Below are positions 42,526 through 54,270 of a stretch of 64,000 nt of DNA, in pieces. The position numbers and the translations under genes are program-made. The stretch's first letter is position 1; each line of letters starts with the position of its first letter. The DNA is from Temnopleurus reevesii. Its lineage: Eukaryota > Echinodermata > Echinoidea > Temnopleuroida > Temnopleuridae. The notes beneath the pieces were generated by a model. It made no database searches and was not told the DNA's origin. It was given only the letters and a program-made list of their open reading frames with translations. The stretch is taken from assembly GCA_036244855.1 (NCBI GenBank), contig BQKZ01000503.1:17305-81304 (forward strand). The letters run 5' to 3'.

Positions 42526-43761
42526 GTATGTAGATATACATCTTGTGTATTTGAAATTATTATTACGAGTGTCAATGTACACCTGGCATGCGGTGTTAAA
42601 TGTAATAAACTACTGATATCATGTTCAGAAAAAGAATTATACAGATCAATAAAATTCGCATACCGAGGATTGCACTTAATCAAGGATGGAAAAGGAATTG
42701 GAAGGAAAAAATTCTGATAAACAAGATAAGAATGGGGGGGGGGGGGGGTGGTACATTTCACTCCGCCGGTGGTGACACGCCAACAAATATAATAGAAATA
42801 AAAACATGATCTGAATTCATATTTCCTCTGTTTTTTTTTATTTCTAATTTTCTCCATTTTTTTTTAAAGCAGGTGCCCACTTTTCAGCACCCTGGAAGCG
42901 CGCCTGAATAACCAAGATAGTATGCGGAAATTAAAATGTTCACGATATCGACCGTTTGCGTTCATGAGCAAAGCATACAATTTGTCACATGAGTTTATTT
43001 GATAGGAACATGTCTATAGAAACGGTTTGATTTGTTTCATCACCTGTTGCATTGATACATTAATGCTGTAACTTCTGTCAAGCAAATGCTAGAATCACCC
43101 AATATATTAGACCACGTTGATATTAAGTAATCCCGAGTCGATAACAAATTTCCTGACGGGCTATAAATGTACTTACATTTTATGTAGGTACGATAAAAAA
43201 AATGATATGCATGCGTAGGAATAATTTTCTCTCAATAATAACATTTATTTACGATGCTTCCGGAACGAATTCGTGATTTGGTCATTCAAACGTGATCATC
43301 CTCACTCAAAAAAAAAAAAAAAAAACACCCAAAATTAGAAGGACCTTAGAACGGACGACTAAATTAGTGCCGTAACAGCAAAAGTTTCACAGGAAACCAA
43401 AAGTGGTAGCTGCACTCTGTTTCAATATGTTTTTTTTAATATTTTGCATTAATACACTAGATTTTACCCATCCCCTCCTTCGATGAAACACCAGGAGAAA
43501 AAAGATGTACCCAGATTTTTTGACCCCGCAGAGATTCATGTTCTTGTAGACGGTCGGATGACATTGAAGTAACAATTATCTAGTATGGTGGGGGTTGAAG
43601 GTGGTAACATGATATTCTCTTACCCACGAACAACCAGTAGCTAATTATAACGGGCATTTGACCGGGTTCGTTTGCACTTTATCCATAGCACATCTCAAGT
43701 TTCAAGTATCGTGCGAATAAATTCAATCTCACACCAAAGACATCATCGAAAAAAACATCTT
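42526..43761. other. No gene recognised; homopolymer runs
   Basis: A G run at 42735-42749 and an A run at 43309-43324 lie in unique DNA. Confidence 0.5.
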
Positions 43762-43989
43762 AAGGCTGACTCACACCTTTGCGTTTTAGCCCGCGTAGGC
43801 CTAGCGTTTTTAGAAATTAAAACGCTCCTCGAACTCAGGTTATACGGAGGATTGACCGTCAGCGTATGCTCCTTGAGCGGAAGCCGAACGCCAGTGTATC
43901 CGCGTATACTGTGCGTCCAGGGAGCAATTTTAATTTTTAAAAACGCTCGGCCGACGCAGGCTAAAAACGCCAAGATGTGATTCGGCCTT
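43762..43989. mobile_element. MITE-A copy 12
   Basis: AAGGCTGACTCACACCTTTG to AAGATGTGATTCGGCCTT, 228 bp. The centre is shortened: ACGGAGGATTGACCGTCAGC replaces part of the inner stem. Confidence 0.8.
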
Positions 43990-44720
43990 TGGCCACGTAT
44001 CATGTACGCGAAGACACCGCGATGCTATGGTGTCGTCGAATTTCGTGGGCCCGATAAAAGTATTGTCTCGGTTTTCCAATGTGGTTGATATCTTTGAAAG
44101 AGGATACTCGCTATTATCCAAATCAAAATCTCCATTCAGCGTCATTTCATGGGCTAAGTATATCGATATCTAACTTGGATTCTATTTCCTTATGGAGCTC
44201 AGTTCCAGGCAGCATTTGGATCCCACTTCTAGAATCTTCTACACGCCATGAATTGATTGGAGAAAAGTATCAAGTTAATCCTGTAAAAGGGCGTCGGCAA
44301 CAAGGTTAACCAAAAAGAAATTAAATAGCAAAGTTTCGGGTTTCGCATTTCTACATATGAACATGGAATTAATCACTCAGAGATATTATATATTACTTTA
44401 TAAGTACAGAGTTGCTGTCGAAACGGGGACATTGGGATCTGAAAAATCCTTAATCATCAAGTTCTGAATCATAAAATAGAAAATAATGTCTTTTACTTTA
44501 CCTTCTACAAACTTTCCTTGTTTTAGGAAAGTTTCAGAAAACAATAGAGGGCGCTTTCTTGACACAAAAAGGGAAGAAAGCTGTACAGCCACGTAATACT
44601 TCTCTAATACTAGTCACATTATATATTTTGTGTCCCCTATTTTTCTATGTACATTTATCATTGGTAAAATAACAACGTATAAAGTATGGATAATTCTATT
44701 CCAATGTCAGTATTGTAATA
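43990..44720. other. No gene recognised; open frames on both strands
   Basis: Between 44000 and 44310 several frames are open on both strands. On the minus strand GACGCCCTTTTACAG resembles an acceptor, and a downstream frame includes SGIQMLPGTELHKEIESKLD. Mutually incompatible frames prevent a call. Confidence 0.35.
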
Positions 44721-45145
44721 ATGCGTTTTAAGCCTGTGTTGGTCCAGCGTCGTGGTGTAATGGTTCTGAATCTCGCCTTTCAACCAGAGGATCGTAGGTT
44801 CGAATCCCACCGATGGCATTAATTTCTGTCAGCAAGTAGTTTGTCCACATTGTGCTGCACTCGTCCCAGGTGAGGTAAATGGGGACGGCAGGAAGAAATT
44901 CTTTGTAATGCGGAGCGCCGTAATGGCTGCCAGCTAGAGCCGGGTAATATTGAGTGTAAAGCTTTCAGCGCCATGAGCACCGATTAGGTGGACCTGTGCG
45001 ATATATAAGTAGCCACCATTATCATTATTATTGTAATTTAAAAAAAAAAAAAAACATTCTCTTAAAAAACGCAGGTTATGCGGTGGACTAACCTTCGGTG
45101 TACGCTCCTTGAGCACAAGCTGAACGTCAGTATGCTGTGCATTTC
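44721..45145 (+). mobile_element. MITE-A copy 13, split by a SINE
   Basis: The left fragment ATGCGTTTTAAGCCTGTGTT GGTCCAGCG (44721-44749) and right fragment AAAAAACGCAGGTTATGCGG to AAGCTGAACGTCAG (45065-45130) belong to one MITE-A. Both outer ends are lost. The SINE at 44747-45054 sits between them. Confidence 0.65.
44747..45054 (+). mobile_element. tRNA-headed SINE, plus-strand reference copy
   Basis: The head has GTGGTGTAATGGTTCTGAA (A box) and GTAGGTTCGAATCCCACCG (B box). The body has CACATTGTGCTGCACTCGTC and CCAGCTAGAGCCGGGTAATA. The tail has GTGGACCTGTGCGATATATA, ATTATTATTG and a 16-nt A run. The end of the head, CACCGATGGC, partly pairs with its start, GCGTCGTGG, as in a tRNA acceptor stem. 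This is the most complete copy for defining the family. Confidence 0.85.
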
Positions 45146-46435
45146 AAAGCCATATCTTGAGAAGATATGAACATATTGACTACAAAGACATGCCGAACAT
45201 TGACCCTTTTGACAAATGAACATGGCAGAGTAATAAATTAAACTTTAAAGTTAATTACCATTGTGAAAGACATTGTCCAACATTGCTTCCCTTTAAAGAA
45301 TTCCCAACCTCCAGATTCTAAATGCTACCTCAATGGTAAATAAACTAACTGAACTAAATGTGAAAATATTAGGCTTCAAAATCAACGTACATTAGGCAAA
45401 CTGTACAGTGATAAAGCGATAGTGAGCGCTTTATTCAGTTTTCATAGATATCTTAATAGCGCCTGTAAATTTACTTCTTTTTCTGGCATTCTTTGTTATT
45501 TTTCTTAAATCTGAATATAAAAACATATATCACACAACCTGATTTGAGATTTTTTTTCAAATAACATAATCTTCATTTGTGACAAAAATTTATTCATGGT
45601 TTAAGTTCGCATTGAAACACCTCAGGTGGTTTTTATCAGACCCGAATGAACTAAAATAGTAAACAACCAACTTTCGCCGTTTCAGTTTTGCTTTACTTCT
45701 CCTCCTCCTCCACATCCTTCTCTTATTCGTTCATTTGCTTACTCTTCTTCTTTCTCCATCCTCCTTCTCATTCTCATTCCTTTTATCATATACGTATTAA
45801 CCATTGTTTTCATTTGTCTAAAAAAAAACAAGACACTGTATTACGTACGTGTCTTTTTAATTTTACGTTTTAAATGTTCATTGTCCTCGAGGTTTTCGGT
45901 CGAGAACATCTTAAACCAAATTCGTCCTACAAACAAAATACTTCATGTCCTTGAAAGTCCTTAATGACCTTCTTAAAGGGAATAACATGAATAAATTCAC
46001 CCGTGACAAAAAGAAGAAAACGTTCAAAGTAACACTCTTCAGAATAGCTCGGTGTTCTTATTTAGTCTACAATCGGAGACCCAATACAAGTAGTTTAATT
46101 AGTAATGCCAACTGGAAGAGAGCATTTGTGTCTGGTAGAAGGACTAAGCACAATCGAAATTCGAGCCTATCTTCTCTCCTAGACACAGGTACATTGACTT
46201 GCAGTATGAAGTACGAAAGAAAATGTCATGATATAGGGTTTATCCATGTAGACTACGTTTTTACTAGATCGTTCAAGTACTTTCCCTTGTTCATGCCTTG
46301 AGCAAGGTTTATCAACGTATGTTTACATTTGTTGTACCACGGGCCTTTTTTAAAGGGGCTACTATACCGAGTTATCTTACGGGAGCCAGTTTCATCAGTT
46401 GATCTTAAAAGATATTGATATTGTTTTCCACTCTT
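45146..46435. other. No gene recognised; CT-rich tract
   Basis: The segment at 45695-45785 is pyrimidine-rich (CTTCTCCTCCTCCTCC). The 118-codon frame at 45945-46301 has no recognisable domain. Confidence 0.45.
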
Positions 46436-46690
46436 TCCAATTCATCCACATTGTTCTGCACTCTATCCAGATGTGATGGGGACCGGTTGGAAGTGACCAA
46501 TTTTGGTCCGTTTAGCATTGAGTGCTTTAACTGAACCCCCCCCCCCCCTTGCTGGAATACACACCAGGGAACGTAACATGCGCATACATTGTGTGATCAG
46601 ATGCCTGAATCCAATAAACCGGTGTAACAATAGCTCTATATAGATATAAAAACAGATCACGAGAGCTACCCTGGGCAAATGAACCCAGCG
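46436..46690 (+). mobile_element. SINE-G copy 3
   Basis: CCACATTGTTCTGCACTCTA, GGGGACCGGTTGGAAGTGAC, GCTGGAATACACACC and CTGAATCCAATAAACCGGTG appear in the order seen at 19.5 kb. A C run at 46538-46549 interrupts it. Confidence 0.65.
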
Positions 46691-49608
46691 CACACGTTAC
46701 GACGGCCTTACTGCTCAATTTTGGAAAGAAATCGTAGTAGAATTCAATATGGCCATTTTTTAAACAGAATAAATCAACCTAATTCTTGTTCTAAAAACTC
46801 ATATGGGTACTTGAAATTATGATCATTACAATGGCTTGCGTAAATCATAATAATACCAGATATACATTGGTTTAAAATCCTAGACAGTCTTGAGACTGTT
46901 CCGGCTGTTCAGATATGAGACAGATTGCTTTTCCTACCAGAAATATTGTATCAATTTTATCGATTTTTACTGTTTTCTCGATTTTATTGTTTATCTGAAT
47001 ATTCAGAACCAAAGATTTACCCCGTGTTTGAATGTTTTTGAAAGAGAGTATTAAATTTTCTTCTAAAGCCAGATCGTAAGCGAGTCATAACGTATGTAGT
47101 CTGCTTTAGACGCATCATTATTATAATCCTTATAAGACTTGGAAAGAGAAACAATGTTTTCTTATCTCATTGAAGCAAGATCTGAAATGGCCTTTTGAAT
47201 ATGATGAAAATCGCCAAGGGCTTGGGGCCATAATTTTATTCCTTTTATACCTTGTTGATCGAAGGTTACGTTGCATTAAGTGGAGGCGAAAAAAGGAATG
47301 TGTTGTCATGACAAACATTCCTGCGTTCAACTTGGCAATGGTGTTTGTTTTAAAGAAACTATCCGACAACCGAGCTCTAATATAAAGACCCCATATCCTC
47401 TCGGTTTCGTCAAAGGCCACATAACATCAGGCGATCTAAATTAAAAAAAAAGAAATAGTTCCTAGTTTTTCAATTCAATGTATTTCAGATCTAGCACAAA
47501 ACAACAACATGCAGAGAAGAGAATTTACGTAAAAGATAGACGTAAAAGATAGAGGAAATACAAATGTATGTGTGTGGGGGGATGTAACAAAAGCAAACTT
47601 AGATTTAAGGTATAATTAACTACTACACTGAGCGATAATCATTGAAATTAAAAACGAATCTATATTCTGGAATTAGAAAATGTCAAGCATGTCCATATAT
47701 CTGTATATTATCATGAATCTGCCAATGACCAAAGCAAGTTTTTTTTAAGAATGATAGAACACAAGGACACAATTTCTTTCCTTTAAACACAGTCGAAAGG
47801 TATCGGCAAGAAGCAAAGTCAAGGCGAAAAATAACTCTCCATCGTTTCTTGTATTTGCACTGCCTTTCAAGAGCTAATCAATATTCATTGGCTTATTTTA
47901 ACCTTGGACTTTAGAAACCTCTATCCGATGCCTGTTTGAGATGAATATTGCCATGATTGCTTTAACTCTAAGTTTAGGAATATTCAGGAAAACAGGGACC
48001 TGGTCATCTAACGGAAATTGTATTCTGTGCCTTTGAACATTTCCACAATTTACATATGTCATCCCTAAAATTCCAATTCACGTTTTCATTAATTTGAACC
48101 CATTTACATTTATACTGACTTCATTAACAATCTGTTTTTTTTTTAATACATAACTTCATCTACACACTAATGTCTTTGTCAGATTCAAATTGAAACGGTC
48201 TGACAACAAACAACTTACACAACTGATGTAATTATGTAACACAGGTCCATTATCCTCAAATGCAACATTATGTATTGCAAATATAGCCTATTGATCTATT
48301 TTAGATGCAAATAAATCGTTTTTTTCACTTATCCCATCCCCGTATAATATCAAGAAAATGGAATAATTCGTGTTTCAGACTGCATGATTTTGGAGCAGAA
48401 TTTAGAAGGTGTATACGTTCTACTTGTATTTGTAAAGGGAGGCATAATGCGTTACGATTTTCGAATAAATCTTAAATTAAGATGGAAAAAGAAAACGGGG
48501 CGGCGGGGGTGGGGGCCGGTAAAGGCATAAATAGAACAATTTAAAAAATAATTCGAAAAAAATATCATTTTATCTGACAAAGATACACCAATACCTGAAT
48601 TTGTAACCGATTAGGTATTTCCTCCAAAATATGTTTCATACAAATCTAGCTACCAGAATTTTGATTTATATTAAGCCCACGAGTCTTATAGAATATCATA
48701 GACAAGTATTACACCTGCCGCTAAATCCATTGCCATTGCATTACACAGATTACGGGGAGATAGTAAGATATACCGTGTGAGGCTTTAAAACATAATTCGA
48801 CATAGACAGATCTAGTTCATGATAATGATGGACTTGCGTTTCGAAGTAATTATTTTATTAAAGGGGAAGTCGAGACGACTTTTCAAAAAATTATGATAAA
48901 ACGGCTTAAAATTATAAAGGAATGTCATTCCACTTTGCATGAATAGACGTTAAATTTGGGATCTTAAACTCTAATAATTGGTTGTATTTCCTACTATAAA
49001 CAATTATCGCGAAACAGTATTTACCTGCGACGTCACTGTTGTAGTTTACTGCGCATGTGCAAAATTTCTCCATGGAAACTGTTGTAGAATACAGATGTGG
49101 CAAGGCTTTAGCTTTTAAAATGAAACCGGTTCTTTTCTTTTATGCACAAATTAGATATTAGAGAATTATGAATTGGAATAATTAAAGACATTTTCATATC
49201 AGCAATAATAAACAAAACATGCGGGTAAGAAACGGTTGAGAGCCGCATCACAGATGAAAGTAAGAAAACTATTCCTCAACTCAGCTGAAACACATTTTCG
49301 ATAGTGATTAAAGCTATCATCCATGTGATTGGCTGAACAGAGTGAAGTTCAGACATTTTATGATATTTATATTGAGATCTTGCAAAACCCCACTGATAAT
49401 GCAAATTATGTTGTTAAATTCTGTCTTATCTATTTTCAAAGACCATTCTTAATACTTGCTGAATTAACGTTAGAGTACGAATATACATTTCTATCACCGT
49501 TAAAATAATTTTGTATGAATTTTGGTATTAAATATACAGCTTATCATTTTTAGAATATTACAGCGTGTTACCAGTTTCAACCATTAATATTCAGCCTTAA
49601 TATACTAT
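46691..49608. other. No gene recognised; 2.9 kb mostly unique
   Basis: AT-rich DNA. Opposite-strand frames at 47130-47420 (-) and 47170-47385 (+) overlap and lack motifs. A tandem ACGTAAAAGATAG occurs twice near 47526-47550. Confidence 0.55.
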
Positions 49609-49775
49609 ACAAATATATACTGTTATGAAAGGTTTTGGTTAAAACTATGGGCCTGATGTGCCTGCAAAAGTACTATTAGCTGAGGGGCGCAGCCTCGAAG
49701 CAAATAGTACTTTTGCAGGCACAGAGGGACCATAGTTTTAATCCAAGACCTTGAATGAACACAGTATATATTTGT
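49609..49775. mobile_element. 167-bp inverted-repeat element
   Basis: ACAAATATATACTGT and ACAGTATATATTTGT bound the element. The arms continue through GGTTAAAACTATGG with CCATAGTTTTAATCC and GTGCCTGCAAAAGTACTATT with AATAGTACTTTTGCAGGCAC. The centre, GAGGGGCGCAGCCTC, is itself palindromic. No second copy is present in the window. Confidence 0.75.
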
Positions 49776-49850
49776 TTTACATACTGGATTTGTAAAAAGA
49801 TAAAATAATGGATTTCAAACTTACCACTTGATGATACTTGGTAGTCACCA

Positions 49851-49999
49851 GGGCCCCGTAACATAAAGCTTTGCGATTAATCGCTATTTGATTTTGCGAT
49901 CGATTGCAATCTTTAGTACATGATTTGCCATAGACTTGCGATTGATATCAATCGCTATAAGATTAGCAATTAATCGCAAACCTTTATGTTACGGGGCCC
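49851..49999. mobile_element. MITE-C copy 3, best preserved
   Basis: GGGCCCCGTAACATAAAGC to CCTTTATGTTACGGGGCCC, with perfect terminal repeats. The flanks CCA and AGA share CCAG across the element if the borders are shifted by one base. Confidence 0.85.
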
Positions 50000-50418
50000 A
50001 GAACACTTGAACAGTCAAACTCTGAAAAAGGCAAAAGTCATCAAATTTGAATAGTTAAACTCCGTGTGCACAGACTTCATCGCACAGAGTTCATCGCACA
50101 GAGTTCATCGCTCGCTATTCCGGGTATCCGGGAAGAGCGCCATCTAGTGTTTAAATTAGGACAGAATCCGTAAATAGTTCTTCGATACTAAGATAGTTGG
50201 TTTATTTTTAATCATGTGACATTCATTAAATCAATCAATGAACAGAGATAAATGTATCCAGTATATAATATGTTATATGTCTTTTCACTGATTGGAAATA
50301 AACTACTATACAATACAATATAATCATATACTTATACTTCCATTGCATACATGATGTTTGTACATTGATAGGTATGTTTCTTATTCTGAGCAAAGCAACT
50401 TCAACATAGATTACACTA
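50000..50418. other. No gene recognised; short 14-bp triplet repeat
   Basis: TTCATCGCACAGAG occurs about three times in tandem at 50076-50113. The rest is unique. Confidence 0.5.
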
Positions 50419-50656
50419 TTTCCCGGTCGCCAAATCGGTCAAGTACACTCTGTTTCGGCACACTGCGTCATTAGTGGAATAGTGCGCCCCATTTGGGATT
50501 AGGGGTATTGAGTGTACAGTGTACCCTTACACTTGTACACTTGCTGAGGGTGCTAATTATAGAAAGTGAGTATACTGTGTTCACTGTGAGCAGAATGGAG
50601 AAAGGACTGGGACAAAGTGAATGAATCCCATTAAAGCATTAAGAAAGGCGAGATGC
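50419..50656 (+). repeat. Duplicated segment, copy 1
   Basis: TTTCCCGGTCGCCAAATCGG to GACAAAGTGAATGAAT recurs at 50906-51142 essentially unchanged over the first 210 bp. Beyond that the copies diverge (GCATTAAGAAAGG against GCATTATCAAAGG) but continue to align through the MITE-C-like part. Confidence 0.95.
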
Positions 50657-50696
50657 ACATTTCATCTCATACTCCGGAGAAATGTCGAACATACAG

Positions 50697-50813
50697 GGGC
50701 CCGTATCATAAAGCTTTCCAATCGAGCGTACGATTGATATCAATCGTAAGTCTATGGGAAATCATGTACTAAAGATTTGCGATTGATCGCAATCTCTTTT
50801 ATGTTACAGTCCC
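50697..50813. mobile_element. MITE-C-like copy 4a
   Basis: GGGGCCCGTATCATAAAGC, TTGCGATTGATCGCAATC and TTATGTTACAGTCCCC form a decayed MITE-C in the first segment copy. Confidence 0.65.
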
Positions 50814-50904
50814 CCCGATGTCGTACCTGTGTGGTGAATGAACGGGAATGTTTTTTTTAATTTTCCTGAAGGTATTGTTAAGGGGGGGGGGGACTTTGGA
50901 ATGC

Positions 50905-50905
50905 N
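50905..50905. other. Single N between the two segment copies
   Basis: Left of it is the 73-bp stretch that recurs inverted at 32740-32812. Right of it the segment restarts. Confidence 0.85.
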
Positions 50906-51142
50906 TTTCCCGGTCGCCAAATCGGTCAAGTACACTCTGTTTCGGCACACTGCGTCATTAGTGGAATAGTGCGCCCCATTTGGGATTAGGGGTATTGAGT
51001 GTACAGTGTACCCTTACACTTGTACACTTGCTGAGGGTGCTAATTATAGAAAGTGAGTATACTGTGTTCACTGTGAGCAGAATGGAGAAAGGACTGGGAC
51101 AAAGTGAATGAATTGCATTCAAGCATTATCAAAGGCGAGATG
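50906..51142 (+). repeat. Duplicated segment, copy 2
   Basis: It repeats 50419-50656 at a distance of 487 bp and is followed by a second MITE-C-like copy at 51187-51305. Confidence 0.95.
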
Positions 51143-51186
51143 AACATGACATTTCATCTCATACAGCGGAGAAATGTCGAACATGC

Positions 51187-51305
51187 AGGGGCCCTTAACA
51201 TAAAGCTTTTCAATCGATCGTACGAATGATATTAATTGTAAGTCTATACGGGAAATTATGTACTAAGAATTTGCGATTGATCGCAATCTCGTCTATGCTA
51301 CAGGC
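51187..51305. mobile_element. MITE-C-like copy 4b
   Basis: GGGGCCCTTAACATAAAGC, TTGCGATTGATCGCAATC and CTATGCTACAGGCC. Same position relative to the duplicated segment as copy 4a. Confidence 0.6.
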
Positions 51306-51379
51306 CTCCGGTGTTGCACCTGTGTGGTGAATGAACAGGAATGTTTTTTGTTTAGTGTTTATGAAGGTATTGTTAAAGC

Positions 51380-51530
51380 TTGAATGAATTTGTTTATTTT
51401 GTCCCAATCGTTTGTTTCTTTTGCTGATAGACTAGGACCTCAGGGCCTTTCCGACGTTTTGTATATTTGAATTATATTTAGTTGTATCTTGCTGAATTGA
51501 AGAAAATAAACACAAACAAACAACAAATAT
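51380..51530 (+). mobile_element. LINE-like 3' end (uncertain)
   Basis: TGAATTTGTTTATTTTGTCC to GAAGAAAATAAACACAAACA has the look of a non-LTR 3' untranslated end. No reverse transcriptase frame lies upstream. Confidence 0.3.
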
Positions 51531-52495
51531 ATTGGTTACTAAAAGGATAAAGTCACTGGACAAAATAAGAAGCCTTTATCGATCTAGCGCACAAGAAAAA
51601 GATTATTCGCAGTCATTCTGCAACGAAATAAAGAAATTTATTTCATTTACTATACTTCGTTAGCATATAAACAATGATTTGCTCTAAGAAACAATTACAG
51701 TTGTACTAAAATTGTTTTTTTTTTACAACTTTTCCTCTTACGGAATTTGTCTTTTTTTTTAGAACTTGATAGTGATAAGAATGTACTGGTAAAAAATATC
51801 ATTTGTTCGTTATTCGAAGCATTTATCAAAGTCGTGATCAGATGGTACACAAAAGCTTTTATCTCTACCATGTTTTGTAGAATCATAAAAGTTGTTTTCT
51901 GACAACCGTCAGGAAATAATTAACTTCTGTGAAATCATAAAGGAAATTAAGGTAATCTCCTAAAAAATGGGGTAATACGTATGATAAATATGATGAATAG
52001 GTTGGAGGGGGCAAGCTATTGGTATCACCATTATATTCTGTTCCATTAATTCCATTTTCCACGATAGCTAGCAATATTGTGCAATGCCTTTAGAAACTCA
52101 GCATAATTTTCTTTTATTAATCTCATCGCTTCGCTTCATTCAACTTTGATTTTAAAAATAAGAAATTTTTTGTTCAAGTTTTCTTTCAAAGACAGGGTGG
52201 TCTCATTCTCGCCACATGGCCTGCTTTGAAAGAGAGCCCTGCCAAAACATAAAATACAAAGATATAACATAACACGGAAAAACAGAAAAAATTACATACA
52301 AATGAATGGGAAAATACAATTGCACGCAAAGTATGAAACAAACATAAGTACATAGATTGCACTGCCATTTCGTCTTTAATATGGAGCGAAATATTGTCAT
52401 TAATCAGCGTGCGTATTAATCAACTAGCTTTAATGTCTAATTTCCAGCAAATTGCAGTTGGAGCCGAAGTAATTCAGACAAGAAATATAAAACAA
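51531..52495. other. No gene recognised
   Basis: AT-rich unique DNA. Frames on the minus strand (60-65 codons) have no recognisable motif. Confidence 0.5.
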
Positions 52496-52515
52496 ATATA
52501 TATATATATATATAT
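52496..52515. repeat. (TA)n microsatellite
   Basis: About 10 TA units. Confidence 0.9.
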
Positions 52516-53278
52516 ACAAACACAGTAAACAGATACATAGCTGCAGAATGGTGTCTGAAAGAATGCCATAAAGGTTTAAAAGGTCGAGCTGCAATTATGA
52601 TTAATGTTCTAACGATGGATGTATCCGTAGCAAGTCTACACAACATTAATCAGAGAAAGCATTCAATATTTTTTGTTTGACTGGGTAAGTTATTAACGAA
52701 ATTACTTTCATCAGCACTTGATGGAGTGTTAGTCATTAATATGAACGTTAGTTAGTGTTATACACACACAAAAAACAAGAATATTTTCACATGTATGAAA
52801 TCTATTTTAGCTTATTTATATGCATTAGGAATCAAGGGCGGATTTATTTTTTTAATTCTTTTCGGGAGGGGAGGGGGGGGGGGGCTTTAGATATCGCTCG
52901 TCAATCATTAGAAACATAAAGCATAAAGGAGCTTTACACAACAACAACAACAACAACAACAAACAAACAGCAATAACGACAAAAAGGAAATTAAAGTGGA
53001 AAATGCATAATTGGGGAATGGTGAACGGTAGCCGTCAATAGGCATGATAAAGGAGGGGCGTTAAAGCGATAGACCGGATTTGGGAGGAGGGCGCTTCAGA
53101 TATTTAACTAGTTTGTGAGCTGCAGTAAAATTATCACCATAATGCAGTGTTTAAATAGTAAATTAGAGCATGTTCATAGTTTGTTTGAATGAAATCGACC
53201 TAGAAATGTCTTAATTATCGCAAAATAAAAAATGATGCTCCGGTCGTTCTCCCTTACACAACATACTTCACGTACAAT
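52516..53278. other. No gene recognised; simple runs
   Basis: A G run at 52871-52884 and (CAA)n at 52941-52962 lie in otherwise unique DNA. Confidence 0.5.
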
Positions 53279-53420
53279 ATGAACTCACACACCGCAGACA
53301 ATACCACCGATTGCACCGCCCATTCCGAGCCGACGCTCCCCCGTGCGAAAGCCCTTAGCACACCGTAGGAATAATGGCTGATTGACGCGTTCGACGTCAA
53401 ATACACCAGAATACGAGCAA
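53279..53420. other. GC-rich island, nature unknown
   Basis: About 140 bp with many CpG (CCGAGCCGACGCTCCCCCG, TTGACGCGTTCGACGTC) in an AT-rich background. Two minus-strand frames are open across it without an ATG; one reads QPLFLRCAKGFRTGERRLGM. It may be an exon, an old element or a CpG-rich regulatory patch. Confidence 0.3.
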
Positions 53421-53539
53421 AAATCTACTCCTAATTTCGTACACAGATATATTTAGGCATGTAAAGCAACTTGTAAATATGTCAGTTCGTTTAACATCAC
53501 TTTCTGCATCCCGACCATTACGAATCTATACCTTTAAGG

Positions 53540-53770
53540 CTCCCTGGACATCCCTAAGGAAATAATTATGCCAGTGTAATAATCTGTATGTGTTTATGTG
53601 TATATGCCTGTATCATGTATACAAAAATCATTAATGTAATTATTAGGGGACACTGCCTTCTAAACAAGCCTCGCTTCTATGCTGGCCTCTATTTTTCATC
53701 ACTTTTGTCATATTACCATAATGACTTTATATATTTGAATTATAAAAAAAAAATGATTTGATTTGATAAT
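53540..53770 (+). mobile_element. LINE-like 3' end, copy 1
   Basis: CTGCCTTCTAAACAAGCCTCG, CTTCTATGCTGGCC and an A-run followed by TGATTTGATTTGATAA match 60470-60672. A (TGATT)n tail after an A-rich run is usual for non-LTR elements of the CR1 type. No coding part is present. Confidence 0.55.
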
Positions 53771-54262
53771 AGGAATAGTGTTGAAAATCATCAGTCGAAA
53801 ACTACATTTAAGCTTTATTCGAATTGATAACACGATGGCGTTTTAATCTTTAGATTATATGAATTTTGCGTCATTTGACCGCCGCAACTTTCGACATCTT
53901 ACAGGAAAATTGGCTACTCTTTGTTTTTGTAATCAGGGTACCAGATTAAACTGACAAAACGAATCAATCACATTACATTGTTTATAAATTAAGTTTCCCA
54001 GAAGCACAAACTGAAATTCGATTATCAGGCTCATGCTAAATCTGAAGTTGACAATCTCATCAGATTTTCTTTGATGAGGTTATTTTCACTGGCATAAGAT
54101 GAAATAGATATCCCATGTCTGCATGTAGTGTGTAATTGACAAGAGATAAACACATTGGCCTAGATACTTCATCATTAACTGAAGAGTTCTTCAGAATAGG
54201 TTGTCAGAGCTATCAGATATCTTATCCTAAAACCCCGTCTGTTCTGGACTGTCACAGACCCG
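53771..54262. other. No gene recognised
   Basis: AT-rich unique DNA preceding the foldback element. Confidence 0.5.
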
Positions 54263-54270
54263 TTGAATAT
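54263..54270. repeat. 8-bp target duplication, left
   Basis: TTGAATAT abuts the foldback element. TTTAATAT follows it at 54706-54713, with one mismatch. Confidence 0.6.

Noticed and set aside
44747..44820. A tRNA gene
   Set aside because: The A and B boxes are present and the ends pair partly, but the head continues into a conserved SINE body, recurs at several places and does not form good stems.
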